Positions 5,623 through 6,144 of a stretch of 6,144 nt of DNA are shown piece by piece. The stretch comes from an uncultured Wenzhouxiangella sp. Lineage in GTDB: Bacteria > Pseudomonadota > Gammaproteobacteria > Xanthomonadales > Wenzhouxiangellaceae. The stretch lies in the NCBI GenBank assembly GCA_937876395.1, contig CALEIM010000154.1, forward strand, positions 1 through 6,144. The letters are read 5' to 3'. The notes under the pieces were generated by a model that saw only the letters and a program-made list of their open reading frames with translations, ran no database searches and was not told the origin of the DNA. The translations under genes were made by a program, and so were the position numbers. Numbering within the stretch: the stretch's first letter is position 1; each line of letters starts with the position of its first letter.

Positions 5623-5796
5623 TGTGAAGTTCGAAGGTATGTCACAAGCACGTTTGTCAGTCCTGATCGCGGCCGTTCGGGCTGCAAGGTTTGGGTTTGG
5701 CGTGTCACAGAATGTAGAGTTTCACCGCAAGCCCTTCAGTATGGGGCTGATATCGAAATTGCCGCCGGACAGGATTACACCGATCCGCTGGCCGGC
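5505..5796. repeat. Right copy of the lolC/dehydratase junction repeat (undeleted)
   Basis: This is the fuller counterpart of 986-1056. It holds the lolC 5' end, the intergenic gap and the dehydratase 3' end in what looks like their original order. Confidence 0.85.
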
Positions 5797-6144
5797 GAGC
5801 GGCTGATCCGGTGCACCGGACAGTTTGATCAAACCGGCCAGACCGACCGCGCCGGATGGCTCAATCACCTGCTTGAGCTCAGACCACAACAGCTCCATGG
5901 CCCACATGATCTCCACTTCCTCGACCGTGATTACGGTTTTGACATGGCGGCGAATCAGGTCGAGATTGCGTAAGCCGATCAAGGCGCGCAGGCCGTCGGC
6001 TATGGTCTGCGGATGATGATCGCCGATTCGCTGCCCTTTAGCCAATGAGCGTGCGGTATCGTCGGCCCCGATTGGTTCAACGCCAATGACTTGCGGCGGG
6101 CTTGCCCTGGCAAGCGCGGCCAACGCGGTGCCTGCCAGCAGGCC
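5722..6144 (-). CDS. PLP-dependent serine/threonine dehydratase-family enzyme, C-terminal part (N-terminus beyond the window)
   Basis: About 140 C-terminal residues are present, running to the window edge in frame. The family (threonine ammonia-lyase, serine racemase, hydroxyaspartate dehydratase; fold type II) removes ammonia and water from, or racemises, hydroxy amino acids using pyridoxal phosphate in the cytoplasm. Visible landmarks in order are GLLAGTALAALA (end of the glycine-rich region contacting the cofactor phosphate), VIGVEPIGADD, QTIADGLRA, ITVEEVEIMWAMELLW, VIEPSGAVGLAGL and RIGVILSGGNFD with the SGGN loop, then ILKGLR and the stop. The E-x3-A-x-D spacing in VEPIGADD fits the divalent-metal site of the serine racemase-like branch. 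No ACT-type regulatory domain follows, so it is the short catabolic or racemase-like form. The lysine that binds PLP lies outside the window, and the exact substrate cannot be told from this part. Confidence 0.88.
   Translation of the reverse strand, partial: GLLAGTALAALARASPPQVIGVEPIGADDTARSLAKGQRIGDHHPQTIADGLRALIGLRNLDLIRRHVKTVITVEEVEIMWAMELLWSELKQVIEPSGAVGLAGLIKLSGAPDQPLAGQRIGVILSGGNFDISPILKGLR

Noticed and set aside
5614..5973. A 119-residue plus-strand frame opposite the dehydratase
   Set aside because: It is the antisense of a clearly recognisable PLP enzyme and of the intergenic gap, with no features of its own.

Overview
The window looks like an accessory, rearranged stretch of a Gram-negative, probably gammaproteobacterial, chromosome. 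This is inferred from a LolC/LolE-type N-terminus (starts MYQPLTLF), Sec-type signal peptides and envelope-type hypothetical proteins. It contains no phage, plasmid or CRISPR hallmark. The only two products I can name firmly are an IS256-family transposase and the C-terminal part of a PLP-dependent serine/threonine dehydratase-family enzyme.

Layout: (1) 1-780, minus: a broken, edge-truncated gene for a small exported protein ('gene 1'). Its start codon is followed by a run of eight C, and a second one-base lesion lies further in. (2) 781-1362: no intact gene, but short decayed pieces of a lolC/lolE-like gene and of a dehydratase 3' end (minus), then a promoter-like region with a palindrome. 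(3) 1363-3468, plus: a paralogous exported-protein gene ('gene 2'). It is out of frame because of five tandem TCTTC pentamers inside the signal peptide, and it is also split by a complete IS256-family element (1662-3049) with a 9-bp target duplication. (4) 3556-5474, plus: two tandem paralogous membrane-anchored or exported proteins with a shared six-cysteine pattern ('gene A' and 'gene B'). (5) 5505-5622, minus: the first ~39 codons of a lolC-like gene, cut off just after gene B. (6) 5722-6144, minus: the dehydratase C-terminus, running off the window.

Two points stand out. First, genes 1 and 2 are one family: their mature N-termini align without gaps over 45 residues, both carry NPPVDPY, and both carry LPPM-x-V once gene 1's lesion is repaired. 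Each has a simple-sequence tract at its N-terminus that would switch the reading frame: a C tract in gene 1 and CTCTT-type pentamers in gene 2. This is the architecture of phase-variable surface protein genes. As sequenced, both genes are off. Second, the block holding gene 2, gene A and gene B is bracketed by direct-repeat pieces of the same dehydratase-lolC junction (986-1056 and 5505-5796), with 221 bp missing from the left copy. This suggests the block grew by duplication or by repeated insertion at one chromosomal site.

How the proteins work together is not known. All four unrecognised proteins look directed to the cell envelope, but nothing in the sequence gives a biochemical activity.
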